Assembly: GCF_002009425.1 (NCBI RefSeq)
Contig: NZ_CP019936.1
Span: forward strand, 4,203,297-4,267,296
Length of the DNA stretch: 64,000 nucleotides
DNA from: Thiosocius teredinicola
GTDB taxonomy: Bacteria; Pseudomonadota; Gammaproteobacteria; Chromatiales; Chromatiaceae
Reading direction: 5' to 3'
Each line of letters starts with the position of its first letter. Position 1 is the stretch's first letter. Shown in pieces: positions 51,932 through 63,087 of the stretch. The notes below the pieces were generated by a model. It was not told the origin of the DNA. It searched no databases and saw only the letters and a list, made by a program, of their open reading frames with translations. The translations under genes were made by a program, and so were the position numbers.

Positions 51932-54346
51932 GTGTCGCTGCCGTCAGACATGCCAGATCCTTGGGCCAATTCTTTGTCGACACTGACTATTTCGCGCGAT
52001 GAACGTCCGCTAGGCCAGTTGGTCTGGTGGCTGATGTTTCTGGGCTGGACTCCCATACTCGCGTCTTACGGTTATGTGCTCGACCCGATCGCCACCTTGG
52101 AGACCGGCGCGATCGCGACCTTCACCAACGAGGTCACGCTGTATCAACAGCGCGGATTCGGCCATCCGGCGCTGGGCATCCTGACGCTGGCGACCCTTTT
52201 GCAGGCGCTGGCTATCAGGCGTCTTCGCTGGCGCACACTTTGGCCGATACCTGTTTTCCTGGGCCTGTCTTGTTTCATCTATGTGTTCAATGCGCCCAGT
52301 TCCGCCAGTGCAAGTGAGTCCGGCGTTCACGCGATGTATGCCGTGTTCGCCACCTGGTCGGCCTACCTGTTTCTGCGCCATGGGCACCTGATGAGCGCGG
52401 GCTTCGGCGGCTACATTGCGCTGTTGTTCATCGACGTCGTGCTGCACTGGTTCGGCATGGATGGCGGGCTGCTCGGCTTGGTGTTCTATGGCTATGTACC
52501 CAGCCTGATTACCACCGCCATCTTTCTCGCCCTGACGGTGTTGATCCGCATGGCCTGGTTGATGGTTCGCGACAACCGGGCCTTCATCCAGAGCCTCGAC
52601 CGCGCCACCTTCCGGCTTGCACTGCGTCGCACGCTGCTGTTGTGGTGGCCGATGCCGATTGTCTTCGTACTGTTTGGTTTCGCTTGGTGGGCAGCAGCAC
52701 AATATTGGGTGAAACCGAAAACGCTGGCGGTTGTCACGCAACAATCGCAGGCCACCGAAAGCGCACTGCAAGCCTGGATCGAGACGGAACAGGCCAAGCC
52801 CGCCCTACCAGCCAAACAGCAAGGATTTCTCGAAAAGTTTCAAACCTACGCCCATGAAGTTGCGCGCCTGCGCCGGCAGATACTCAAGGAGCAACGCCGT
52901 AGCGGCCACATACCCGGTGTATTCAGCAGCAATGAACTTCGCGAATATCAGGACGCATTGGATGCGCTGCGGCGAGACTTCCAAGCGCCACCCTCGCACG
53001 CGCCCGAGATCGCACGCAAGGCGCTCTTGCAGCAGAGCATCGAATCTTACGCGGCATGGAAGGCGGCGCCCGAGACGTCCGAAGACCCGCTCGAACGCCA
53101 GATGCGAAGGCTCACCGAACTGCAAACCATGCTGACCGGCGCGCAGACGCAGCTCGCAATCATCCTCGCCAGCCAGAAGTCGGATAGCCTCGAGGCGCTG
53201 CCCGAGACGGCCCGCCGCGAGATCGATCAGGAACTGTTCCCGCGCAGCGCGCTGCCGTTGGTCAATGTGCCAAAGTGTTTCGTCATCGAGTTTCTCGACC
53301 CGGTCTGCGCAGTGGAGGCACGCATGGCGCGCGGTGCAAACTCGGCCATGACCGGGCTGCGCGAGGACATGATCGACGCGGTTGTCGAGAGTATCGAAGG
53401 CCCGGCAACAGAAGGTGCCAAGAGCGTGGACGAGGCGATGCTCAAGGCGTTGGCCGAGGCACAAACACAGTTCGACGGCTTCGAAACGCGCAGTGTCAGC
53501 GCAATCAAGCAGGGCTTTCAGACCTGGCGCAATGTCTCACTACTGGCGACGCTCTACAGCCTGATCATTCTCTTCAAGACCCTCCTGATCGTATTCTCCC
53601 GGGTGATCTTCTCACCCAAGGTCGCGCCGAATCTCGCTGCGCCCTTTCTGCCGGAGACGCCGACGGACGGTCTGCCGCAGCTGACCCGACACGCGCAGAT
53701 TCTGCGTATTCCGGTCGACGATCCCGACGCACATTTCGTATCGCGTTGGGGCGTGACACTCGAAGGCCCACCACCGGCAAGACGACGCCCTATGGGCCTG
53801 CGCTTTCCCGTCATCCGCATGCTGACCCGCAACTGGTCGATGAATCGCATCGACGGCAGACGCAACCCGGACGATTACGAATTCGACGCCCACCTGAAGG
53901 TGGACGAACCGGCGGAACTGGTGTCGTGGCGGTTGCGCGAAGGCGAGCAGGTGGTGTTTCGTTTTCAGGACTTCGTCGGCATGGGCGAGACCGTGAAGGT
54001 ACGGCGCGTCGCATCGTTGTCGATCACCACGCTGATCCTCGGTCGCATGATCTACTACGTTGCTGAAGGCCCTGGGGTGTTGATTCTGCGCACGACTGCG
54101 GCGGCCCGCATCAGCTCCGACCCGGAGGCACACCGCCCGGCACCGATGCCCAAGCTGGTGGCCTGGGCTGCGCATACCTGTTTCGGCATCCTGGCCGCAC
54201 AGACCACGACCGACACCTTCCTGTCCGGCTACAACCTGAAGACGGGCGACAAAGATACGGTGATCTGGGATACCTCGACGCGCCGCGGCAACGGCCCGGG
54301 GACCGGCATCCTGCGTTTTGCCAAGAGTTTCCTACTGCCAATCTAG
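51932..54346 (+). CDS. Large multi-domain membrane protein of unknown function
   Basis: An 804-residue protein. Residues ~25-260 hold seven or so membrane helices. Residues ~260-510 form a long helical, probably coiled-coil, extracytoplasmic or cytosolic region ('AHEVARLRRQILKEQRRSG'). One more membrane helix follows ('LLATLYSLIILFKTLLIVFS'). The C-terminal ~200 residues are beta-rich ('VWRLREGEQVVFRFQDFVGMG'-like, 'GPGVLILRTTAAA'), recalling AIM24/TRAP-like folds. A GTG at 51932 or the ATG at 51950 could start it. It may work with the next gene, a hydrolase-TPR membrane protein on the same strand 131 bp downstream. I do not recognise the family. Confidence 0.7.
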   Translation: MSLPSDMPDPWANSLSTLTISRDERPLGQLVWWLMFLGWTPILASYGYVLDPIATLETGAIATFTNEVTLYQQRGFGHPALGILTLATLLQALAIRRLRWRTLWPIPVFLGLSCFIYVFNAPSSASASESGVHAMYAVFATWSAYLFLRHGHLMSAGFGGYIALLFIDVVLHWFGMDGGLLGLVFYGYVPSLITTAIFLALTVLIRMAWLMVRDNRAFIQSLDRATFRLALRRTLLLWWPMPIVFVLFGFAWWAAAQYWVKPKTLAVVTQQSQATESALQAWIETEQAKPALPAKQQGFLEKFQTYAHEVARLRRQILKEQRRSGHIPGVFSSNELREYQDALDALRRDFQAPPSHAPEIARKALLQQSIESYAAWKAAPETSEDPLERQMRRLTELQTMLTGAQTQLAIILASQKSDSLEALPETARREIDQELFPRSALPLVNVPKCFVIEFLDPVCAVEARMARGANSAMTGLREDMIDAVVESIEGPATEGAKSVDEAMLKALAEAQTQFDGFETRSVSAIKQGFQTWRNVSLLATLYSLIILFKTLLIVFSRVIFSPKVAPNLAAPFLPETPTDGLPQLTRHAQILRIPVDDPDAHFVSRWGVTLEGPPPARRRPMGLRFPVIRMLTRNWSMNRIDGRRNPDDYEFDAHLKVDEPAELVSWRLREGEQVVFRFQDFVGMGETVKVRRVASLSITTLILGRMIYYVAEGPGVLILRTTAAARISSDPEAHRPAPMPKLVAWAAHTCFGILAAQTTTDTFLSGYNLKTGDKDTVIWDTSTRRGNGPGTGILRFAKSFLLPI

Positions 54347-54477
54347 ACAGCGATCGAATCACCCCTCGGCGCGGTCAGTCAGCGACCCGCGATCCCAGGG
54401 GTAACAACGGCGCGACCTTGCATCCCCGCCCTACCGGCACTAGCCTGCAGGTTGTCGGATAACACCCAATAAAGATC

Positions 54478-57400
54478 ATGGCCGAGATCCAAACCGATGC
54501 CGAAACCCTGTCTGCCGAGGCCGGTAGTCAGGCTGCTTCAAGCTCGCAGAAGAAGGCCGATCTCGGCATCTTGCTGGTTCACGGGATCGGTCAGAGCCGA
54601 ACCGGCGAGACGCTCAAGCACTTCGGCGAACCGCTGGTGCAATGGATCGCCGAATGGGTCGGCCTGAATCAGGGTGCGGAAGTCGAAGTCGTCGACGGCA
54701 CGCTGGGCAATGAGCCGGAAAGCCCGACGAGCCGCGCCCATGCCCGCCTGAAGATCACCGCGCCGGCCATCGATTCGGCAGGACCCAATACCAAGGAGTG
54801 GCTGATTGCCGAATCCTGGTGGGCCGAGTCTTTCATCCCGCCAACTTTCAATGAACTGGCGAACTGGGGATTCAAGATTGTCCCGTGGACGATCTTCTTT
54901 CATTTTCACCACCGTTTTTCCGAGGCGACCGGTCGCTTCTCTGCGGCCTTCAAGGCGCAGCCACGCCAAATGCGCCAACTCCTGTCTGCGTCGAAAGCCG
55001 TCGTGTGGGAGCTTTTCTGGGTGGTCCTGTCGATCCTGTATGCACCGGTGCTGTTGGCGGCGCTGGCCATCATCCTTCTGCTCGGCATGATTCCCGTACC
55101 CCAGGTGCGCAGCTTTGTCGGCAAACTGCAGCGCGGGCTTGCCCTGACGGTTGGCGACAGCTATTCACTGCTGGCGCCGCGAGTGGCGGCGGCGAGTATC
55201 TATGGGCGGGTCAATCGCGATCTCGACTGGCTGTTGCGACATGCCGAGAACGTCGCCGTGGTTGCCCATTCGCAAGGCGCCGCCGTCGCCTACCGCGTGG
55301 TCTCACGGCGACAGTCTGAACAGTGCAAACTGTTCGTCACCTTCGGCGCCGGTATCCGCAAGCTCGTGCAGATCAGACAACTGTCAGGCCCGGGTACCGG
55401 GCGCTGGGTGGTCAATGCGTCGCTCGCCCTGATCGCCTCGACGATCGCCCTGTATATCGCCAACACCACGCTCGGTCTGCGCTACAGCCTGCTCATCTTT
55501 GCCGCCGTCCCAGTGGTGTTCTTTACGCTGTCTTTCTCTCTGGGCATCGTTCTCAGCATCATTGCCGCGATTACCCGAAAGGCGGACCTCGCATCCCGGG
55601 TGCTCAACGCCATCACCAACCGGCCGCAACTGACTGCGGTCTTCGGCTGGTCGTTGACGGCCACGACCGTCGCCGGGATAACCCTGTTGTTCCCCGGCGA
55701 GACGCGTTCCACCACGATACCTGTGGCCATACTCGTCTCGGTGTCACTCGGTTGGCTGGCTGCCGCCTACCAGACCGCCAGTCGACACATACGCGAGGTC
55801 AAGGTCATGCAGCCTTCCTCCGATGGCCGCGCCCACCCGATGGGCGAGACGCCGCTGCCGCAACACACGCGCTGGGTAGACCTGTACGCCACCTGCGACC
55901 CGGTGCCGAACGGCGCGCTGTTCGACAGGCAGCAGACCGATCGGCTGTCACTCTCTTGCGAGGCGCAAGGATTGACGTCGATGGAGGTCGACAACCGGGA
56001 ATCGCTGGTGACCGACCATACGACCTATTGGAAGAACGCCGAGAGCTTCATCGCCACGGTGGCGGGCGAACTGGGTGCACTGTGCGGACAACGGCTCGCC
56101 AACGTCTTTCCGCTCGACGACGAGCGGCTGACGATTGCCCGCCATATGCGGCGACGCAGGGTTACCTGGTTGAAGCGCAGCCGTTGGATCCTGATTCTCG
56201 GACTCATCGGCGTATGGCAGTGGGGCAATCTCGAGCAGTACGGGATACAACTGCTCAATGCCCTTGTCGAGGCAGGGCGCGCGATACCGCTGGTCGGCGG
56301 GCTGATCGAGTCGGCCATATCCGGCACGGTACCCAGCAGCAGCAACACCGAGATGCTGTCGTTGGCGGTCGGCGGCGTACTGGCCGCTGGTATCATATTC
56401 TCGGCCTGGTCGTACTGGGACTACTGGGAACGCACCTTGCTGATCATGCGCCTGCCCAACCGCCAGCGCGCACCGGCCGAGATGCCGTTCCATCTTGCGT
56501 GGCTGGCCACCCTTGTGACGGTCGCCTTACTGATCGCGGATATCGGATCGATACCCTGGTGGAGCTACGTCGTTGTCGCAATTGCAAGCCTGGTTATTGC
56601 GAGCGCGATCAGCGTCAACAGCATCTATCGCGGTGATGTTGCCGATGTCTGGACCAGGCTGATGAAAAAGCTCGACCTGTGGAGCCAGGAGCTTCACGAA
56701 CTATGGGTCGCCAAGGTCGCAACGAGTCAGACGGTGGTGGTCGACGCGAACAAAGACGACGCAGGCCAACTCCAGTGGCGGATCAGGACCACCCTGGTGT
56801 GGTACATCAAGTCGCCCATGCTGACCCATTGGAGAGGCGAGCACACGGCGGCGACGCTACGCGAAGCCGCAAACATTGGCCACGGTTTCAACCAGACCGT
56901 CTTCGTCATGACCGGCGAGTCGCAGGCGCTGCAGGTCGAGCAATTGATTGACGGCGCATACCCACCTGCCCCGGCCGCCGTCTTCTGGACGTACATCATC
57001 AAGAATTACGCCGGCGACGACATACAGCTGTCGGAAGCCCGGGTCTTGAGGGCGCAGGCATTCGACCGGCTCGGCGACCCTGAATCGGCGATAGACGACT
57101 ATGCGGCGGTCATCGCCATGCAGGCAGCCGCACCCGATGACCTGTTGGTGGCTTACATGCAACGCGGATATCTCCGCCAGGTCCGCGACGATGCCGCGGG
57201 CGCGATCGACGATTACACGCATGCGATCGAGCTACCGAACATCACACCTGAACAGAAAGCCGGCCTGATCAATCTGCGGGCGCAGTGTCACAGCCTGCTT
57301 GGCGACGGCGACGCCGCCGAGGCCGACTACCGGTCGGTCACCGTGATACCCGAGGTTCCGGACGGAGAAGCGGCCATCGCATTCGGCAATCTCGGCTGGA

Positions 57401-57726
57401 TGGCCTTTGAGCGAGGCGACCATGCGGCGTTCCTATCGTTGACCAAACAGGCCTTCGATCACGATACGACACACTGCGCCATCGGTTTTAATCTTGGACT
57501 TGCCTTACTCCTCAACGGCAACGGCGAAGATGCCGTCATGCACTATCGCAAGATCGCCCAGGACTGCCCCGCTGCAGAGGCGATACGGTCGGCCGTCGAC
57601 GAGGTAGAGCAGATCGAACTGCCGTCGGCCGAGGTGAAGAAGTCGGCCAACCAGGTCATTGAAGGGTTGCGTAGTCGCTTGCGTGAGATCGAGGGCGAGG
57701 CCTCAAAGACGGAAGCCCCGTCTTAG
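54478..57726 (+). CDS. Membrane alpha/beta-hydrolase with C-terminal TPR repeats
   Basis: A 1082-residue protein. The start has an alpha/beta-hydrolase strand and oxyanion loop 'GILLVHGIGQSR' (30-41); the nucleophile elbow is 'VAHSQGAAVAY' with S265. Membrane helices interrupt the hydrolase (~175-205) and occur again near 310-370, 390-435, 575-600 and 640-700. Residues ~850-1050 are TPR-like helical pairs ('ARVLRAQAFDRLGDPESAIDDY', 'GNLGWMAFERGDHAAFL'). It might be a membrane-tethered lipase or esterase with a protein-docking tail. It follows the unknown membrane protein gene. The catalytic Asp and His are not assigned with certainty. Confidence 0.75.
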   Translation: MAEIQTDAETLSAEAGSQAASSSQKKADLGILLVHGIGQSRTGETLKHFGEPLVQWIAEWVGLNQGAEVEVVDGTLGNEPESPTSRAHARLKITAPAIDSAGPNTKEWLIAESWWAESFIPPTFNELANWGFKIVPWTIFFHFHHRFSEATGRFSAAFKAQPRQMRQLLSASKAVVWELFWVVLSILYAPVLLAALAIILLLGMIPVPQVRSFVGKLQRGLALTVGDSYSLLAPRVAAASIYGRVNRDLDWLLRHAENVAVVAHSQGAAVAYRVVSRRQSEQCKLFVTFGAGIRKLVQIRQLSGPGTGRWVVNASLALIASTIALYIANTTLGLRYSLLIFAAVPVVFFTLSFSLGIVLSIIAAITRKADLASRVLNAITNRPQLTAVFGWSLTATTVAGITLLFPGETRSTTIPVAILVSVSLGWLAAAYQTASRHIREVKVMQPSSDGRAHPMGETPLPQHTRWVDLYATCDPVPNGALFDRQQTDRLSLSCEAQGLTSMEVDNRESLVTDHTTYWKNAESFIATVAGELGALCGQRLANVFPLDDERLTIARHMRRRRVTWLKRSRWILILGLIGVWQWGNLEQYGIQLLNALVEAGRAIPLVGGLIESAISGTVPSSSNTEMLSLAVGGVLAAGIIFSAWSYWDYWERTLLIMRLPNRQRAPAEMPFHLAWLATLVTVALLIADIGSIPWWSYVVVAIASLVIASAISVNSIYRGDVADVWTRLMKKLDLWSQELHELWVAKVATSQTVVVDANKDDAGQLQWRIRTTLVWYIKSPMLTHWRGEHTAATLREAANIGHGFNQTVFVMTGESQALQVEQLIDGAYPPAPAAVFWTYIIKNYAGDDIQLSEARVLRAQAFDRLGDPESAIDDYAAVIAMQAAAPDDLLVAYMQRGYLRQVRDDAAGAIDDYTHAIELPNITPEQKAGLINLRAQCHSLLGDGDAAEADYRSVTVIPEVPDGEAAIAFGNLGWMAFERGDHAAFLSLTKQAFDHDTTHCAIGFNLGLALLLNGNGEDAVMHYRKIAQDCPAAEAIRSAVDEVEQIELPSAEVKKSANQVIEGLRSRLREIEGEASKTEAPS

Positions 57727-57738
57727 AGCCTGTCGGCC

Positions 57739-58862
57739 CTACTTGAGCAGCACCGCCGTCATCTGGTTGCCGGTTTCGAGGGCGCGTTCGAAGACGAGAT
57801 CGCGCGCACGATGCGCCATCTGTGCGGCAACCATCGTGCCTTGAGTCGATCCCGGCACGGATACCGCGCGCACCGGCACATCCGAGTCGACCTCGATCAC
57901 ACCGAGCCTGTCGTCGCCCAGGTCGGCGAAGACCGTGCGTCGTTCACCGCCGTCATCACGCCATGCCCAGTCGACCCGTACCGGCGCACAACGTGCCTCT
58001 TCGACCCGCGTCAGGGTTACCGGAAACTGCCTGCTGGATACACTGAACTGCCACACCGTCTGTTTGCCGGGCACGGCCTTGCCGCCCGCTACGCGCCATC
58101 CGAGCAACGAGGCGAGCCAACCGACCAGCAGCGACGCCATCGCCACCGCGTGCGGCCCATGCTCGATATGCAGGCTGGTGATCGCCAACAGCGCACCCGG
58201 TTGCACGTTGGGATCGAGTACCTGGCTGAGCAGGTTGCGCCAGTGCTTGAGGCGTCGCCAGGCCAGATTGTCGATCACGTACTCCGAACTCTGCGCCGCC
58301 ACCCAACGCGACATCGCCTGCATGCCTTTGGTCGGTGCCGACCAGCCGATGCTGTCGTAGATGATCTGATCGGCCATCGCCGTCAGGGGATTGAACACCT
58401 CACCGAGAAACGGCGCCGGCTCACGCGACGCCCACCATAGGGTCGTGGGCAGATCACCGACCAGATGGGCGCGTGCAACCGGGGCAAGGCGCTTATGTGC
58501 CGTTGAATCGGCGACCACGCGGATCAATTCGGCACTTACCTGCAACCCACCCGGCAAGGTGCTGTAGAGACCGGACACGAACACATCCAAGCCGGGCTCG
58601 CCGGTATAACCCAGGCCGGTCAACACAACCACGCGAGAGGGATGCGGCGTGACGATGTCGTGCAGGCTGCTGACGATCTCGGCGGTTTGATCGTCGTCGT
58701 CGCAATAGATGATCAGGTTCGACATGCAGGCGCGGGTCACCACCTGGTCTTCACCGAGCTCCCGGTGCAGGCCCGCCCACAGGGCATCGAGTTCGCGCGG
58801 TATATGCCGGATGCGTACGTTCTTCTCCGGCACCGTCTGCAGGCGTTGACGCGGCGAATCGT

Positions 58863-58866
<4 letters not shown>
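57739..58866 (-). CDS. opcA: Glucose-6-phosphate dehydrogenase assembly protein OpcA
   Basis: A 375-residue OpcA-family protein ('RACMSNLIIYCDDDDQ', 'HLVGDLPTTLWWASREP', 'MADQIIYDS'). OpcA is an allosteric, redox-linked activator of glucose-6-phosphate dehydrogenase known from cyanobacteria. I chose GTG at 58864-58866, whose GTGA overlaps the zwf stop by 4 bp; the longer frame runs inside zwf. The pair would switch the oxidative pentose phosphate route, opposed to the Calvin cycle. Confidence 0.9.
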
Positions 58867-60407
<1,541 letters not shown>

Positions 60408-61313
60408 GGTTTTGCTCTCTTTGTTACTTCGGGTACCGGGGATGGCGTGCGCCAACCACCTTTGTCGGCGTTGAAGCCGGCATTGATCTCGGCGTCTTCA
60501 ATGAGATTCAGAGGTTTTTCAACGTCCAACCAACACTCCCGATGCTGTTGCCCCAAGACCCGCTGCAACTTGCATTTCAGCTATATGACGGGATCAACAC
60601 AGCGAAGCCGCTGCATCTCTTGTTTGCGCCAACCTGGAACACAGCAAAACATTTTGCACGGGTCCGGTGCGCACCACTCTCTCAACGCGGGCCGGATCGG
60701 CGGCACGCTGCTTCCAAAAGTCGACACCCATGCGCCACACGACATACCTCATGGGCCAAATTGTCGGCAGCCGTGGCCTCCAAGTCGTTTCAGATGGCGA
60801 CTCTGACGAGCCCATCCAGCCGCGCCTTCACAAGCCCATGGCGTTTTGCAGCAAACGCCGTGCCTTACTCCGTAAGTGACCGTCCGCACAATTCGGCTTG
60901 CCGGTACCTGCGACGTTTCATAAGCCCAGGCATGTTGAGCCGAAACCGGCTCTTCCCCGCCCGCGGCGACTAACAGGCCGAAGTTTGTCGTACAGCCAAC
61001 AGTAACGGCACTCCTTGACCGACGGGGGTGCTTGCTCGCATCCGAACATCCGCGACCAAAAACTCCGCTCCGCACATGAGTTGCGCATTTTGTGCGGAGT
61101 TAGCGATTTTCGGTCAGAAACCGTGAACTAAGCTTAGCCTGCATAGCCGATCGCGAAACCCAGATATCGGGAAGGTGATCGCAAGCACGGCTTCGGAAAT
61201 GATCCGCCGGTGTCTGCGCCCACGGCGGTGGCGATCACCCAAAGCATTGAGTCGTTCATACCGAAACCTCATCCGCCGATGGCGCCCTCAGACTGCAAAC
61301 GCGGAAACCCGTC
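60408..61313. other. Long intergenic region without a clear gene
   Basis: A 906-bp stretch between zwf and the glycosidase gene, less GC-rich than average. Short open frames on both strands have poor codon character. A TCCGCAC/GTGCGGA dyad lies at 61069-61098. It must contain the zwf promoter and probably that of the glycosidase. Confidence 0.5.
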
Positions 61314-62846
61314 ATGAAGAACCTGTTCGTGAAACATTACGCCAACAGAGACCAAAGGACTTTAGATCCCAATTTGCCGGCCGGTTTTCGATGCCGCCCC
61401 TCCCGTGCCTTCTGCTTGTTCGCAACCTTGCTGGTGGCAAGCCTTGCCTTCGATGCGTACGCACAGCGTGGTCGCGCGTACGTCGACAATGGAACTGTTC
61501 GTTCCGATCAAGGAACCCTGCTAAGGGGTCCATTTATCAAGTTGTGGAATCGGACCCTCTATCCAATCGACAGCGACGATGCTGAGTTGTACTCGGCAGA
61601 CTACTGGCGGGCTTTCAAAGATACCGGCTACAACAGCGTGAGGATTGCGGTTGCTTGGGGAACACGCAGCTATCCCGACTTTTCACCTGAAGCCACGCTG
61701 CAAGCACTCGATGAGTTGGTTACAGTACTTACGTCACTGGGCATGTATGTGACGATCTGTGGGAGTGCCCACGACTACGCGTACTACTACAAGGACGACT
61801 TGCAAGAGGCATGGAACAACATTGCGCCCCGCTACGCCGGCAACCCGAATGTGCTTTACGAAATTCAGAACGAACCTATGGGAGATCCGAACGGTTTCCA
61901 TTCAAATCCTCCCAGCCCCAAAGGCAACGCCTATGACCTGGTCGAGATCTACCATTCGGTGCGCGACATGGCGCCCAATACCGTCATTGGCATGTGGGGA
62001 TTTTCTGCACTCGGCGATGACACGAACAGCGCCTTGTGGGCGATCAAGAAACATGATCGGAACCAAACCATCTCCTACGACAAGACGGCTGTTGCCTTTC
62101 ACTACTATCCGCCAACCGAATCCGCATACGTCAACAAGCTGCAAGGCACCTACCCGGTATGGATGACCGAAGGCAGCGATGAAGGGCCCGGGGGATACCT
62201 GAATCGCGATTTCGCTTGGTATGCCGACTGCGAAGCCAAAGGCATCAGTTGGTACTTCATGGACTTCCAAGACATGCGAGAGAAAGGACAACAGATCAAA
62301 ACGTACTTGAGCAATCACGGGTATGACTGGGTCCCCGATGCCGCAAGCGGTACTTCCCGTGGTGTATTCTTCGAGTCCGAGGCACTGTCCTCATCCCAAT
62401 CTGCCCAGCTGGCTACCGACTTACTCTCTCACGAGCAGGCCAGCGGCGGCCAAGTCGTGATTCTTCCCAGCTCGCGCATTGGCCAATGGGTCGAGTTCAG
62501 TTTGCCGAATGTCGCAGCGGGTACTTACCGCGTGAGAGCACACGTTCTGCGACATCCAAGCTTCGGTACCTTTCAGATGAGTATCGGCGGCACCAAGGTT
62601 GGTAGTCAGGTAAACACCTTCGGTGACACAAGTCTTCTCACCGCGAGCCAGCTCGGCACTGGCAGTAGCCGTGTCGAAGGCCCGTCGAGCAACTTCGGCG
62701 ACGAGGCAATATTCACTTTTGTGGACATTGCAACCGTCTCCTTTTCATCTTCGGGCGAAAAGAAATTCCGCTTTACCGTTGCAGGCCGAGACCCCGCGAG
62801 CAACGGCTACAACCTTGCGATAGATGCCATCGAACTCGTTCGCTGA
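61314..62846 (+). CDS. Secreted GH5 glycoside hydrolase with C-terminal carbohydrate-binding-like domain
   Basis: A 510-residue protein with a signal peptide around residues 32-51 ('FCLFATLLVASLAFDAYAQ'). The GH5 barrel shows 'NSVRIAVAWG', the acid/base E187 ('YEIQNEP'), 'FHYYPP' and the likely nucleophile E286 ('VWMTEGS'), as in endoglucanases. Residues ~355-510 form a beta-sandwich resembling family 6/35 carbohydrate-binding modules ('VVILPSSRIGQWVEFSLP'). It would cut beta-glucan outside the cell, odd for a strict autotroph. Codon use is less GC-rich than in the neighbours, hinting at transfer. Confidence 0.87.
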   Translation: MKNLFVKHYANRDQRTLDPNLPAGFRCRPSRAFCLFATLLVASLAFDAYAQRGRAYVDNGTVRSDQGTLLRGPFIKLWNRTLYPIDSDDAELYSADYWRAFKDTGYNSVRIAVAWGTRSYPDFSPEATLQALDELVTVLTSLGMYVTICGSAHDYAYYYKDDLQEAWNNIAPRYAGNPNVLYEIQNEPMGDPNGFHSNPPSPKGNAYDLVEIYHSVRDMAPNTVIGMWGFSALGDDTNSALWAIKKHDRNQTISYDKTAVAFHYYPPTESAYVNKLQGTYPVWMTEGSDEGPGGYLNRDFAWYADCEAKGISWYFMDFQDMREKGQQIKTYLSNHGYDWVPDAASGTSRGVFFESEALSSSQSAQLATDLLSHEQASGGQVVILPSSRIGQWVEFSLPNVAAGTYRVRAHVLRHPSFGTFQMSIGGTKVGSQVNTFGDTSLLTASQLGTGSSRVEGPSSNFGDEAIFTFVDIATVSFSSSGEKKFRFTVAGRDPASNGYNLAIDAIELVR

Positions 62847-63087
62847 GCGCACCAGGGCACCTCCCCTCGCTCAGCCGCCCCGGCTGTCGATTGCCCATGG
62901 CGTTGGCAAGCAAAGCGCAAGACACTGATGTGTCCACCGACATCGCTTGACCACAACAACGTTTCCCCGGTCCCCAAGCATGGACCCCATGCTCTGACGT
63001 TATACGCAAGGCGGCTGTAGACGGAGCTTCCCGGTAACGCACAAACCTCTCTCGTACAGACTATAGTTGCCGAGTATCCCAACGAGC

